Assembly: GCA_013368375.1 (NCBI GenBank)
Contig: JAACJP010000047.1
Span: 248,001 to 312,000, forward strand
DNA from: Tricholomella constricta
Taxonomy: Eukaryota > Basidiomycota > Agaricomycetes > Agaricales > Lyophyllaceae
DNA: 64,000 nt
Reading direction: 5' to 3'
Below, one piece after another: positions 33,087 to 44,461 of this stretch. Position numbers and translations under genes: made by a program. The notes under the pieces were generated by a model. The model ran no database searches. It was not told the DNA's origin and saw nothing but the letters and a program-made list of their open reading frames with translations. Within the stretch, counting starts at the first letter, position 1; the number at the start of each line of letters is the position of its first letter.

Positions 33087-35380
33087 TCATGTCTGCGACC
33101 TCCTCCACATTACCTTGACTTTATCGAACACAACTTCTGCCCGGTCACGAACAGTTTCTCCCTGGAGTTTTGGAATATCTCCTGCACCCCAAAAGCCTGT
33201 GAAAGCTAGGCTGTAGCGACGCCCAGTGACGATGCTTTCAGCGTAGATCGTGGTATCAAAAGTCGTGTCGCCTCCGTAGGTCCAATAGGGCTCAGCAGAA
33301 GCATTGTTTGTGGGCTAGATGACATCCTGTGAGCCCTTGCTCCCTCTCGAACATTGATAAAATGATAAAGCTCACAAAGCTATTCAACACGCTAACATTA
33401 AACTGGTTTCCGTCGAAGTGGCTGACTCTGATGTGAGATGCCCAAGGGCTGTCCCATGCGCCAATGAAGGTTGGGACCTTGGGATTCACGGCACCAGGTA
33501 GGATAGTGGACAGGTTCGCTGCCAGGGCCTTGCATGAACTGGAGGCAGCTGGGTAGTCGGAGGAGACGAAGCAGAATTCGACCTTCCCATAGCCGGCATT
33601 ATCATACATGCCAGCCAAGGCTGTGAAGTTTGCCGAGGGGAGGGATGCATTCGCCGGACGGGGGGTCGAAGGAGGAGGCAGGGGACTTAGAATTGCTCTG
33701 AACCTGATGCGTGCGCGTTAGATACTAATTAGCATATCTTGAATGAGGCCACGCACCTTGTGTCCCAATCGATTTTCTCCAAACCAAGAGCCTCGTCCAT
33801 GAGGCGGTAGTTGATAATCTGTATTAAGATACTTCCATAGTCGTTATCGTTACAAAGGACCGCGATACCCAAATTATCAGATGGCAGCCGTGATATTTGC
33901 GAAAGAAAACCTACAGCGGTGTAAGTGTCAAACCTATAAGAGAAGGAGAAATTTCCACACACCAGGAGTACCGCCACTATGCCAGACAACCTCTGCCAAG
34001 GTACAAAATGAGTAATCGTCAAACAGAGTATAAGCCGCCGACGAACCATGTCCTCTGTAGGCGTTGCGTAACAATCCCCCTCCATATACGGATGGAGAGA
34101 GTTCAGGGAATGATCTTCATCAGCCTGATGTCAGGACGGTAATCCTTAGGAATATAGAATTGGACGTACGCCACAGGCTCAACAACAGAAACACCAGCGG
34201 ACACTTTCTGAATGACCTCAGGGGGTATCACAGATTGATTGGTGCCCGGTTTCTGGCCCTCCAGCAGCAGCGTTTGGAGCCAGATAGACTTTCAACGTGG
34301 TCAGAAGACGTCTGGCCAAGACACCGACGAGCTCACCATGTCTACTGCATTGCTAATTATACCACCTGGACCTGACAAAACTGCAATCGCGGGGTCGCTT
34401 CAAGTTTTAGAACTCAGGAAACAAGTGATGAGATGGTTCACATACAATTTCCATCCTCGCCGCCTTTGGTAGACCAGTACGGCAATGCCCTGGGTGTTCC
34501 GCCCAATGGATCCTCGGTGTAATTGATTCCTTGCCTGGCGATGCCATCGGCGAGATGGCCCAATTTTGCGACATCGTAGGAATAAGTAGTGGAGGACATC
34601 CCGAGGGGCTCAAAGATGTTCTGCTTGACGTAGCGGGCAAAGGGGATCTTGGAAGGAAGGAGCACGGTTGGAAGGTACGAAAGAAGGGTATACATGTTGT
34701 TGTTATACTGGTGAACCTCGCGGAATTCTGCAGAGGGGCGATGGGATTTCAGTTTCTTGATCTGTGAATCGTCGCGTTGGATTTGACCAGGTTCATCTGT
34801 GGGAGAATGGTGGGACTCACAATATTCGGGACATCGTCAGACCATTTGTAAGAAAAATCATGACGGGGCAAGCCTGTACGATGGCTCAGCGCATCGAGGA
34901 TCGTGGTCTGCTTTGCCGCCGTTGAGTCCTGCAAGCCCCAGCCAGGAATAATTGATGCGAACTTCGAGGTCCACGACAAACGAACTGGAAGTGTTCTGTT
35001 CGTGACCAGCAGGCCTATAGCGATCGCATCGAACAGCTACATGTAAGACACATCATCAAGATATGGCAGTAGTCGCGTATATGAAGATACATATGCACCT
35101 TCGAATTAGACCCAATCGCAAAGAGCGTGTTCTCCGTCACTCGAGTACCGTTGGCGAGAGTGGCGACGCCATAGCCCTTGGTCTCGATGGTCCACGCGTC
35201 CTGCTCGTCCTTACGGACAACGGCAATGGAAACACCTGCGGGGGAGTTCCACCCCGCAAGCAGGTTGTCGATGAACGTGTCCGTCGCTTCGTTAAGGACT
35301 TTGGCCGGCGCTCCCTGCCCGGATACACTACCATAGAGCAGGAAGAAAGGGACTAGGCTGAATAGAGCCTGAAGACGCAT
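33087..35380 (-). CDS. Secreted beta-lactamase/transpeptidase-like serine hydrolase (PF00144 type)
   Basis: Ten exons give 594 residues: 35099-35380, 34821-35036, 34446-34761, 34337-34380, 34170-34288, 34047-34114, 33963-33992, 33757-33910, 33376-33703, 33087-33314. A signal peptide covers about 1-21 (LFSLVPFFLLYGSVSG). The class C-type catalytic set is visible: nucleophile motif SNSK (residues 91-94, with the SxxK spacing), a Y-N-N triad in VHQYNNNMYTLL, and HSGG in the KTG position, followed by GFLSQISRLPSDNLGIAVL. The C-terminal ~180 residues (from LSPLPPPSTPRP) form a lipocalin-like beta domain as in fungal homologues. These enzymes hydrolyse esters or amides outside the cell; antibiotic hydrolysis should not be assumed. 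A 30-nt exon (33963-33992) carries the HSGG motif. Confidence 0.88.
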
Positions 35381-35879
35381 TAGAGAGGGATTGGGTAATG
35401 AAAATACTGGAGCGGAAAGTGGAGGCTTTATATGAAAGCCCTCTTAATTCGAGCAGCTGAACTTTTTACTGATTTCCATGATCCGTCGACGTCGCTACGG
35501 ACCTCGGTCACAGTGCTTCGCGAAGGTGACAGCTACAGGTGTGTTTTCTGTCTTACCCATGTGATGCTACGCAGGAAAGAGTGACAGATGGCCAGGGGGT
35601 GCATTGGAGATTTAAAATATGAAAAGAGCTTGACGCGCCATCCCAACAGCGAGCAGGTTGAATGTCCCAATGTCTAGGCGAGCAAGACAGTAGCCCGGTA
35701 CTGAATGGAGGCAAAAATTTGCCTGTTAAAGGATGAGGAAAACGGACGCCAAGGCAGAGGTCAGATACGGATATCTTCAGCCTGCAGATTCAAGGAGTAT
35801 CTACACTGCCTTTGGGAGACTAGAGTCTTGGTCATATCGTTCCGGAGAAGTCATGCCGGGGCGTCCGATCCAGGTATAA

Positions 35880-36294
35880 TTCGACGAAATTTAGACTTTT
35901 CCGCAGCGACCTCGGCGACGCGGAGGGAAGAAAGGCCCGTGACGTTGACGTTTTGTAAAGACAACCACACTACTCGTGTAAGATGTGCCCCGCAGTCGAT
36001 CTGTCCACGTCGCAAGGTTGCATCACAGCCTAAGTGAAGTAAAATTAATGAAGTACCTTGACAATAGGTAACCCTCGTAAGTAGTACGCACGTTCGCATG
36101 CGATGCCAAATGCTCGATACCCTGAGGATCCTCGATCCCCGATAATTCAATGGATGGATGGATGGAGGGGATGAGGCAGAGCCGCAGCCCATATTGTTAT
36201 AGGTGCCTGCAAAGCCTGCAGCGGGGAGAGTGGCGTTGAGGGCGGGGCGTGGGCTCGGGTGCGGAGGCGAGGTTCTGAGAGACGTCGGCATCAT
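35880..36294 (-). pseudogene. C-terminal fragment of a second beta-lactamase-family gene
   Basis: The minus strand encodes SPRPALNATLPAAGFAGTYNN, which parallels the upstream gene's C-terminal domain (TPRPANASLPSANFTALAGMYDNAG). A later piece, QNVNVTGLSSLRVAEV, could match the corresponding NQFNVSVLNSF strand. Between them the frame is lost and no N-terminal domain or serine motif is present. It sits immediately upstream of the intact gene in the same orientation, so it is probably the remnant of a tandem duplicate. Region 35381-35879, between them, holds the intact gene's promoter. Confidence 0.55.
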
Positions 36295-36656
36295 ATCTGT
36301 TGGATTGGGCCAGCGCTAGCAAACGAAAAGGGAGAGCGAAAAGTTGTTTAGGGCCATGTACCGGGTGTTCCAATCAACTCGTCAAGGGGGCCGATACTTC
36401 TATCGAGAGGCCGCCAAAGGTATTGTCGTCGAAGTAGACCATCCAGTGTATATGCATTCAAACAACAGAGAGACCAAGGACAGTAGGTACTTAGCACAAC
36501 AAGACATGATAGTACAATTACAACAAAGACATGAGATATCAGAGCAGGCCAAGCAGAGAGAGCAAGTCGACATTTAACATAGGCATCTGGAAATTACATG
36601 ACACAGTTGAGACTAGATCAACGAGGAAGAGCAATATAAGATGACATACCTGGGGA
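36295..36656. other. Intergenic region
   Basis: 362 bp with a 77-codon plus ORF that has no recognisable content. Probably the terminator region of the coiled-coil gene on the minus strand. Confidence 0.4.
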
Positions 36657-38590
36657 TCACCCTGACCCACGGCTTGCTTTCAGGAGTGCAAACAGCTCGT
36701 CTCTAAGCTTCCGTTCCGTCTCCCTCTCCGCCGTTGCCTCCTCTCGCATCTTCTCCAACTCCGCCTTTGCCTCGCCTCGCACCCGCTCCGTCATTGCCCT
36801 CTCTTTCTCCAACTCCGCCTTTGCCTCGCCTCGCACCTGCTCCGTCATTGCCCTCTCTTTCTCTAACCCCGCCTTTGCCTCCTCTCGCACCTTCTCCAAC
36901 TCCGCCTTTGCCTCGCCTCGCACCCGCTCCGTCATCGCCCTCTCTTTCTCTAACTCCGCCTTTGCCTCCTCTCGCACCTTCTCCAACTCCGCCTTTGCAT
37001 CGCCTCGCACCTTCTCCAATTCCGCCTTAGACGCCGCCCGCTCCTCCTTCGCACTAGGGTCGAAGGACCACATACGTGTGGCAGGTGTCGACGTCACTGG
37101 TAAATCGACAGATGTGAATGAGCTACTCTTTTTGCGTGATGGCTTGGGCACTTGAGGTGCTGCACATGAGCACAAAAGTCAAGCAAATAAACCGAGAACA
37201 TACCGCCAGCAGTAGCAGGGCCCTTGTGGTGTCGATGCCGGTGAGGAGCGGCTGGAATGCTGGATGCAGCAGAATCGGATTCAGCTATGATGGATGGTTA
37301 GTAACTTTCGTCAGATGCGAACGACCACCGTCGCAGGGAAGAAGAAGAACCTTTGGTGGCGTCCCCAGGAAGGGACGAGATACGAGTGGAGGGTACCACA
37401 GGAGAGTCTATGATTGGGTCCAGAAATTCAGTGGACAACAGCCGTCGCAAAGAAGAAAAGATGCCGCACCTGATCTGTCAGTATCAACAGAACGTTGAGT
37501 GGTGTCCTCAGGATCAGATGCAATAACATGGATAGGACCGCCATATGCTGCTGTTAGAGCTACAACAGACAATATAAGTTTGATTTACTTGAGATCCATC
37601 AAAATTTGGGACAAAGGACATACCCATTGACATGCTGCCCACATCTGTTGGACTCATATTTGCCTGCCTGGCAGGCGAGGGATGGCCCAAGCTCGGTGCG
37701 CTCCCCAGGCTGCGTGTCGGGGTGGATGGTACCACAGGAGAGTCTATGATTGGGTCCAGAAATTCAGTGGACAGCAGCCGTCGCAAAGAAGAAAGATGCC
37801 GCACCTGATCTGTCAGTATCAACAGAACCTTGAGCGCTGTCCTCGCGATCGGATGAATAAACATGGATAGGACCACCATGTGTTGCTGTTAAAGCTACCA
37901 CAGACAGCTTAATTTACTTGAGATCCATGGAAATTTGAGGAAGGACATACCCATCGACATGCTGCCTAGATCCGTGATATCTGCGTGTCGGGAAGGCGAG
38001 GGATGGGCCGAGCTCGGTGCGCTTCCCAGGCTGCTCGTCGGGGTGGAAGTTGCCGCAGGAGAGTCTACAATCAAAAGGATTAGGTTTTAGAAATTTTTAA
38101 AGTTACATTGACATGCCAATAGAGATACGACGGCGGGCGGGTGAAGGGTTGGCTGAGGTGGTTGAACCGCGACGAATACGACGCTCTGGCGAGCCTTTTA
38201 TAGACAGAGGTGAGTTATGCTCATGATGGAAAGAAAATAAATAGCAGTACTCATCGACATTTCCTCCGATCCATGGCTGGAATTGGCGGGGCTATTGACA
38301 TCTTGTTGGTCGACTGAAGATGCTCCTGAGAGACGCAAGGGCCTTCTTATCTCACTCTTTTCTCCCTGGGTGGTGTCCACAACGGACGAAAAACTATCTT
38401 CTGGACCATCCAAAGCCAAAGGCTCGGGGCGATAATCCGAGCTCAACTCGTCACTCGAGTACTCCGGCGCTAAGTAGGTTAACGCGAGCGTCAGTGGCAA
38501 GCCAAAGCAACGTGGTCGGTTAAATAAATTACCACGAAATTCGCTCGCGCTTACGGGTTCCTCGTAGGTTAGCTCTGTATCTGAGTTCAT
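36657..38590 (-). CDS. Hypothetical Ser/Pro-rich protein with C-terminal coiled coil and duplicated exons
   Basis: Exon joins are only partly resolved. Supported parts: start MNSDTELTYEEP (38533-38590), a second exon from 38469 with an acidic Ser-rich segment (APEYSSDELSSDYRPEP...), an Arg/Ser segment (SPERRIRRGSTTSANPSPARRRISIG, about 38180-38100), then repeated exons carrying DSPxxxSTPTxSLGSAPS.xHPSP (near 38060, 37740, 37400), and a final exon from about 37163 to 36657. The last exon holds KPSRKKSSSF then a long charged helix built of 11- and 18-residue repeats (AELEKVREEAK; AELEKERAMTERVRGEAK). The stop is at 36657. It may be an intracellular structural or signalling scaffold; the sequence gives no enzymatic motif. 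The repeats make it a likely site of length variation. Confidence 0.55.
36730..37040 (-). repeat. In-frame minisatellite encoding coiled-coil repeats
   Basis: Repeats of 33 and 54 nt, which alternate to make an ~87-nt higher-order unit. They encode AELEKVREEAK-type 11-mers and 18-mers ending RGEAK. All units stay in frame, and the heptad-like hydrophobic spacing suits a coiled coil. Confidence 0.85.
37393..38050. repeat. Tandem segmental duplication of an exon-intron unit (~336 bp)
   Basis: Unit 37393-37728 and the next unit beginning at 37729 both start GTACCACAGGAGAGTC and share most of their length, including an intron and a Ser/Pro-rich exon, with scattered changes. A third, more diverged start (GCCGCAGGAGAGTCTAC) is at about 38051. 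Repetition inside one gene indicates exon duplication by unequal crossing-over. Confidence 0.85.
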
Positions 38591-39446
38591 GATGAGGAAA
38601 GCGAGAGGAGAGCTAGCTTGTGCAGTGCGGAAGGTCCGGGATCGCCGAGTGGGTTTGATGTAGAAGAGATGGGGGGCCTGCTTTTTAAGAGCCTTTATAC
38701 GTGTTTGGGACCTGGGTGTGAGCATTATCGGATATTTCTCGATATCGATGAAATAATGGGCTGAATTTGGTCCTGATTCGCCAACTTCTCTGACTTGAGG
38801 AGTGTAGCAGGTTCAACCTCGACAACGCGTTCTTGATCACACGTTTCACACAGTCACGCGCCCACGCGTTTGACGCGTGCCTGTCAGTGTCCACCTGTGC
38901 AGTGCTACTCCCACTGCCAACTTTCGGTTTCATCGCGTCCATAAAACAAATGAACGCGTGGGTTCCAAAGTAGTCTTTGGTACCATACATTGGCCCAACA
39001 CATTCCGGTCAATCCCTTGGAATTGGACCAACATACGCACTCCAAGACTCATATGGCTCGTTACAGATGTTCTATCGAATTCTTTCCTCTAGGATGATGA
39101 GTGCCAGCCTCCACACTGAGCAATCCCGTGAGCTTGAACGAGGACTATGAGACGTCCCGTGCCCATATCCACTTCCCAAAGCGTCACAATCGATGGACCA
39201 GAGAAGTGGCACCTTGACGAGGCCAAGCTTACGTTTATCGTACATGCGGCTGGAGGGCACGACGTCCGATCTGCGCACATAAAATGCATGTCATCGACAG
39301 ATCCAGTGAACGCGGCTCTTCCCATGATCGGGGACTCGGACGCTGATATGTTGCTCAACTTGGGCTCGATGTCATCTACGATTGCCTAACCTTGACCACG
39401 TACCAGCTGCCATCGTCAACGATGTATGTACAGTACCCAATATATC
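38591..39446. other. Intergenic region
   Basis: 856 bp between two minus-strand genes. It has the coiled-coil gene's promoter. Short ORFs on both strands (for example 39089-39358 minus, 89 codons) show no domain and are not called. Confidence 0.45.
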
Positions 39447-40478
39447 CTAAATTTTAATCTGCCCCTCGGCGAAGGTGTCGAGCACGCTCCGCGCCGCGAG
39501 GCCGATAATAATAAGGGCCTCCATCCCGCCGAATATCCCTGTAACAATCTGGCGCCAAAGCTCATGCCCAACCAAAATATTAAGCACAAAGACCCAGCAC
39601 CACAGTGCCGCGAGGGCGAAGGCCCAGAGCACGCCTGTGGGACGGGCGAGAAGCGGGGCGGGGGATCGGGGGCGCAGGGACGCGACGTAGAGGGAGATGT
39701 GATGTGGCGCGGTTACGAGGAAGGTGATGAGGTTGGCGAGGGCGACGATGGAAACATTGATGGAAAGAACGAAAGTGAGTGTGCAGAGGATGAAGGAGAT
39801 GAGGAATACGTGGCGGAGTTTGGATGGGGGTCTATCAGGTGGACTTCGGGAAAGAAGGTCAGATTAGAAGGGAGACATGGGGTACAGATATTATACTCAC
39901 GAGCCTGGGTTGGTTATGTTGCCGGATCCATCTACAGCAGTGGCGGCGTTAAATTGGTGCTCTGCGGTTGATGCCGTTACTTTCTCCACGCGCCAAACCT
40001 CGTGGGCGCATTTCAGGGCATTGAAGAACAAAGTCATCCATTCCAGCCCAGACCAGACCGTTGCCACGATGATCGGGCCGAGCCTGCCCCCACAGCACGT
40101 CTCAACGCAGAACACGACATTGATGAAGAAAACGAGGATCCAAAGCGGGACAAGCAAGAAGCCGTAGGTGATGCAGTTGGGTGAGATGAAGATAGGGCCG
40201 CAATCAGTAAGGGATCGGCGGTGATTCTGGGCATCGAGATAAAGGAAAATATGGTAAGGAACGGTAAGGCAGAAGGCGATGGCGCTTAGGACGATAATTA
40301 TTGGGTTGAAGCTGAAAACCGCGGAAGCGAAGGCTGCGGTTGCAAGGAAGAAGGAGAGGACGCTCATAAGAACGAGGGGCGGTGAAGGGAATCGTGAAAG
40401 AGATGGCGAGGGTGCAGATAGGGCTGGTGAGGGGGGGCCCTTGGGAGGGACTGGCGTAGTGACCGGCATTTTGGGCAT
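39447..40478 (-). CDS. Hypothetical membrane protein built of two similar halves
   Basis: Two exons, 39901-40478 and 39447-39843 (57-nt intron GTGAGT...CGAAG), give 324 residues. Start chosen at 40478 (MPKMPVTTPVPP); an in-frame ORF extends upstream to 40628, so the true start may differ. After a Pro/Ser-rich N-terminus come several hydrophobic helices. The first half has LSFFLATAAFASAVFSFN...AFCLTVPYHIFLYLDA and LVPLWILVFFINVVFC; the second half repeats the pattern with ISFILCTLTFVLSINVSI...LITFLVTAPHHISLYVAS and FALAALWCWVFVLNILVG. The P(Y/H)HI.LY motif in both halves points to internal duplication. Family not recognised. Function unknown. Confidence 0.65.
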
Positions 40479-41050
40479 CTCCTCTTGGGTGTTCGGTGCA
40501 ATTCGTTCATCGTGAATATTGAGGGGAAGTCCAAACGAAATGATGCTTAAGAAGGAAATTCTGACATTCCGCAGCATCGATGAAAAGACCCGACGAGTTG
40601 CACCGCAGTAATGCGCAAACAAAATCAATCATCAAATGATCAAGGGGGCATAGAAAAATGGCGCTCCAAACCAAGAAATCCAAGGGTTTAAATGGGCTAT
40701 CTTGTCCCACAAATCCGCCTCGATATATGGAGCTGCAGATAACAAATTCAACGAAAGAGATACGAAATCCCATGATGATACGGAGGAACCAGACAACAGC
40801 TGTTTAAAAATGATCAGCAGGCTTCCTGTCCTCAACATGGAGGTGGGGAGACTCGCATTTCACTTAACACGGAACAAAGGGTCGAAATGACTGTGTAGAA
40901 GGCGCTTTGAACGGGAAGATCAGCAAAAGCGGATTGACTAACGAAAGACGTACATCGGCAAGACATTCGGAATCGAGGGACAGCCTTGAGACGCGACTTA
41001 GAAACAATTCTAGGGTAGATGATGATAAAGATACGGAAGGCAAACATCGA
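40479..41050. other. Intergenic region
   Basis: 572 bp between two minus-strand genes: promoter of the two-half membrane protein and terminator of the Ies6 gene. Nothing else is recognised. Confidence 0.45.
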
Positions 41051-41746
41051 TTATTTGACTATAGAGTTGACACCCCGTGCTGAAGATGTGATATTAGCAG
41101 AATTTAAGATATCCTCTCAGAAAACGCATACCTGATAAGTAATCCTTGGCGGTACTCGTACTCTGCGAGAAATTATTGTTAAACAAGAAAAAGAAGCGCT
41201 GGAGGACACCCACCAGGCTCTTGACGACATCATAAACACTTTTGTCATGATAGCGCAAGCCTGTCGTCGGATCTGTATATGGGGCTTCCAAGCCGGTGAT
41301 ATCGCAGTAGTGCTTCTGCGGTAATACAGAAGGCGGTGCCTCAATAGACGTGTCTGGTGGCGAGTAGTTGCATTAGTTGATTTTACCCAAATCAACAGAA
41401 GACACGAACACGAAGGAATATCCTCTTCGCCTTCATCTCCATCGACATCCATAGATGTACCCTCCAGTTTCTCCTGCCTCCGTCTCTCGCGTTCCGCCCG
41501 TTCGCGTTCGCGTTCTTGACTGAGCACATTCTTCAAGTTCTTCGTGCGCCGATTGACATTTTTCGTGTAGTTTGGGTTCTTGAACGGCCGTGGATTATGG
41601 AGATAGGAGAGCTGTTCGGCTAGAGACTTATGCGTTCCGTCGTTCAGTGAAATAGTCGCTGCCGGTCGAATTTTGGCCTCACAGGAGTTAACGGGGTCGA
41701 AGATCCGTCGAGTGGAGCCTTCCTCCTGAATCCGCCTTTCGGTGGC
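41051..41746 (-). CDS. IES6: INO80 chromatin-remodelling complex subunit Ies6 (5' exon not placed)
   Basis: Subunit of the INO80 nucleosome remodeller; in yeast Ies6 pairs with Arp5 and is needed for remodelling. Four exons are clear: 41410-41746, 41214-41353, 41132-41162, 41051-41079, all in phase. Conserved parts are HNPRPFKNPNYTKN followed by a basic Arg-rich helix (RRTKNLKNVLSQE), then the YL1_C domain: HYCDITGLEAPYTDPTTGLRYH, STAKDYLSARGVNSIVK to the stop. An acidic stretch (DVDGDEGEED) sits between them. The exon starting at 41746 has no ATG near its start, so an upstream exon in the 196 bp before the PUF6 gene is expected; I could not fix it with confidence. Exon 3 is 31 nt. Confidence 0.85.
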
Positions 41747-41942
41747 CTATAATTTCATTCTTGTATCAGTATCATCCACGCCAGAGTTATTCAAATGCGT
41801 ACATCGCATCAACTAGGTCCAGTCAAAGCTACACAAGTTAGAGGATGTGGCTGAGATCATGTGGAATACTCAGGGAGTTGCCAAACAAAGTGCTCGATCG
41901 AAAAAGTTTTGATCAGCCTTAGCCTGCTCGAAATATTCTAAA
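41747..41942. promoter_or_regulatory. Compact bidirectional promoter between IES6 and PUF6
   Basis: At most 196 bp separate the two divergent housekeeping genes, and part of this must hold the missing first exon of IES6. A shared promoter is likely. No specific site is recognised. Confidence 0.5.
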
Positions 41943-44229
41943 ATGCCTGCTCCAGCCAAATCGACGAGGAAACGGCCAGCACCCACGCAAGCAGGGCCCA
42001 AGGCTAAAAAAGTTCAGTTGGATAAACCTCCAAGAGCAGAAAAAAAGCGGAGTCGGCCTGTGACTGCGCCCGCAACGACAGAAGTATCTGCATCGGATTC
42101 TGACGATGATCTTAAGGACCTGGAGGCTGACGATGACGAATGGATAGATGAGGAGGACGCCGTGGATGAACGCATGGACGAAGACGTCCAGGATTCGACT
42201 CCGGCAGCACCTGTACAACCCAAGGATCCGAATGGTATGTCGCTCATTAAATCAAGCTATCTAAGCCGAAGTTGATTATTTCAAAGCCTCTAGGGAATCG
42301 CACAAAGTGCAAAAGGCCCTGCATGAACAACGACGTGCGGCCAAGCCTCATTCATCATTGTTGGTCGATGCGAAGCGCGTATGGTCATCCGCACGACAAA
42401 AAAATATACCCGCCGCAGAACGTCAGAAGCATATCCAGGAGTTGATGAACGTCATTCGTGGCAAGGTCAAGGACATTGTATTTAAGCATGACGCGAGCCG
42501 GATAGTCCAGACGGTCGTGAAGTACGGTGGCCAGAAGGAGCGCGACGAGATCGCTGAGGAGTTGAAGGGAAAATATAAGGAGCTGGCTCAAAATAAATAC
42601 TCCAAGGTACGTGTCGCGACGAGTATTCAACCAATTAGTAAGGCTAACTCGTCGCAAAGTTTCTCGTGACAAAATTAATCCGCCTCTGTCCAACACATCG
42701 CCCCGCCATCCTGATGGAGTTCCAAACCCATGTTCTCCGTCTCATGCTGCATAGAGAGGCATCGTCCGTTCTCGCAGATACCTTTGAGCTATATGCCAAC
42801 GCGTATGAGCGCACTCTCCTGCTCCGTGATTTCTACGGGAAGGAGACGATGCTATTCAGCGTCACAGGTGGAAGTGACGAGGACAAGGAACGAGCGAAGA
42901 AAGGTCTGAGAGGAGTCCTGGAAGGCGCTGACGTCGAGAGGAGACGGAGAGTGCTGGCTGCCTTGAAAGAGAACCTGGTGACGATGTAAGTTCGCATTTC
43001 GCACGTTGATTTCCTATTGACACGCGGTGCAGCTTCAACAACCCAGATAAAGGTGCCGTGACTCACGCTGTCGTGCATCGAGCGTTGTGGGAGTACATGT
43101 CTGCACTCAACGACGTCCCCGATGAGGCTGAACGAGATAAACTGCGGCGTGAGATGTTCGAGACGTGCCAAGATGTCCTTGCAGAGATGGTGCACACAAA
43201 GGACGGCAGCCGCGTCGTGCGGGAGTTCCTTGCTCTCGGTACGGCCAAGGACAGGAAACAGGTCCTCAAAGTTCTCAAGCCACACGTCGAGCGCATGTGC
43301 CTCGATGACGAAGCCCAGCTGGTCCTCTTCACCGCTCTCGACGTTATCGAGTACGTGTATTCTCCGCATCCAGTCTCTTACCTAGCTCACATAGTCCCGC
43401 AGCGACACAAAACTCGCGTCGAAATCCCTCGTTTCCGAGATGACCACCCCGGCATCAAAGCTGTACGTGTCGCCGCAGGGCCGGCGCGCGCTCTTCTACC
43501 TCCTTGTCCCGCGCACGCGCCGGCACTTTACTCCTGCACAGATTTTGTCGTTGGCGGAGACGGACGAGACCCGTGCACGGACGAGCAAAAAGGACCCGAA
43601 GGCGCGCGAGGACGAGGTGCGCAAATTCGCAAGCGAAGCGCTTATCGCATGGGTCGAGCAGAACGCGACGAGCATCGTGAGGGAACCCGGGGGCAGTCTC
43701 GTCGTGGCTGAGATCATGCTCTTTGCTGACGGAGGTACGTTGTCCCAAACATAATGATCATCCCCCCTTGTGCTCACATCATTTCTTGAGCGCCGTAGAT
43801 AAGACGGCAGCATTGCGGTCCCTGCTACGCGTTGTGTCTGCGAGCTACCCTTCTGCCGATACCTCCCTTCCGCACCCCATTGACCTCCCGCACACGTCGC
43901 GGCTGTACAAGACACTCTTGCAGGGCGGGCATTTCAGCCATGCGACAAAAGGCGTCGAGCGTGCAGACGGGTGGGATGCGGGTGCATTCGCGGCGGAATT
44001 TGTGACTATCGTCGGTAAAGATGTGACTATTGGGATGTGCACTCTCGGCGAAGGCAACGGTGCGTTTGTCGTGGCGGAGCTATGTGAGGCGCTCATTCGG
44101 GAAGGGGAGAAGCGTGTGGTGGAGAGGAAGAAGGTGAAGGGGTGGTTTGGGAATGAGGCGAGGAAGGCGATTGAAGGTGGCTCAGCGAAGGGTAAGAAAG
44201 TGCTGGTGGAGAAAATCGCTCTTCTTTGA
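41943..44229 (+). CDS. PUF6: Puf6-like pumilio-repeat protein with CPL domain (ribosome biogenesis)
   Basis: Six exons give 677 residues: 41943-42234, 42272-42606, 42660-42985, 43033-43350, 43403-43734, 43799-44229. The N-terminus is basic and acidic-patched (nuclear/nucleolar style: KRPAPTQAGPKAKK, then DSDDDLKDLEADDDEW). Pumilio-like helical repeats follow, e.g. VKDIVFKHDASRIVQTVVKYG, YKELAQNKYSKFLVTKLI, EASSVLADTFELYA, and HTKDGSRVVREFLALG. The CPL region begins near FNNPDKGAVTHAVVHRALWEY and the C-terminus (FVVAELCEALIREGEKRVVERKKVKGWFG) is typical. Yeast Puf6 acts in 60S assembly and in ASH1 mRNA control. Introns are short (37-64 nt). Divergent from IES6. Confidence 0.92.
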
Positions 44230-44461
44230 GGGAATATGGTCTTCTGCTATGCCTTACATTTTTCGATGGTCTCAGTCTTCGAACTTAGGATCTCTCTGCT
44301 GCAAGCTGGTGCCTGTTTAGCCATGCATAAGTCTGAACCACCAGCGAACCAATTTTGCTTCCATGCAATATGAAGATTATAAGAGTTAAAAAGCCAAACG
44401 ATTGCACAAGATATGATGGCATAGTACTCATCCACGTTAGATCAATCATCGAAACTCGGCC

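Noticed and set aside
33911..33962. An acceptor at TTATAG in the beta-lactamase-family gene that would retain DTYTAV
   Set aside because: It breaks phase; the acceptor after GCTGTAG gives PGFLSQISRLPSDN with correct phase and family pattern.
36734..37030. A plus-strand ORF of Pro/Leu/Ser repeats
   Set aside because: It is the antisense shadow of the coiled-coil repeat exon; its repeat unit simply reflects the minus-strand Glu/Lys codons.
39447..40628. Two separate minus-strand membrane-protein genes
   Set aside because: A normal GTGAGT...CGAAG intron (39844-39900) joins the two ORFs in phase, and the second has no start of its own nearby.
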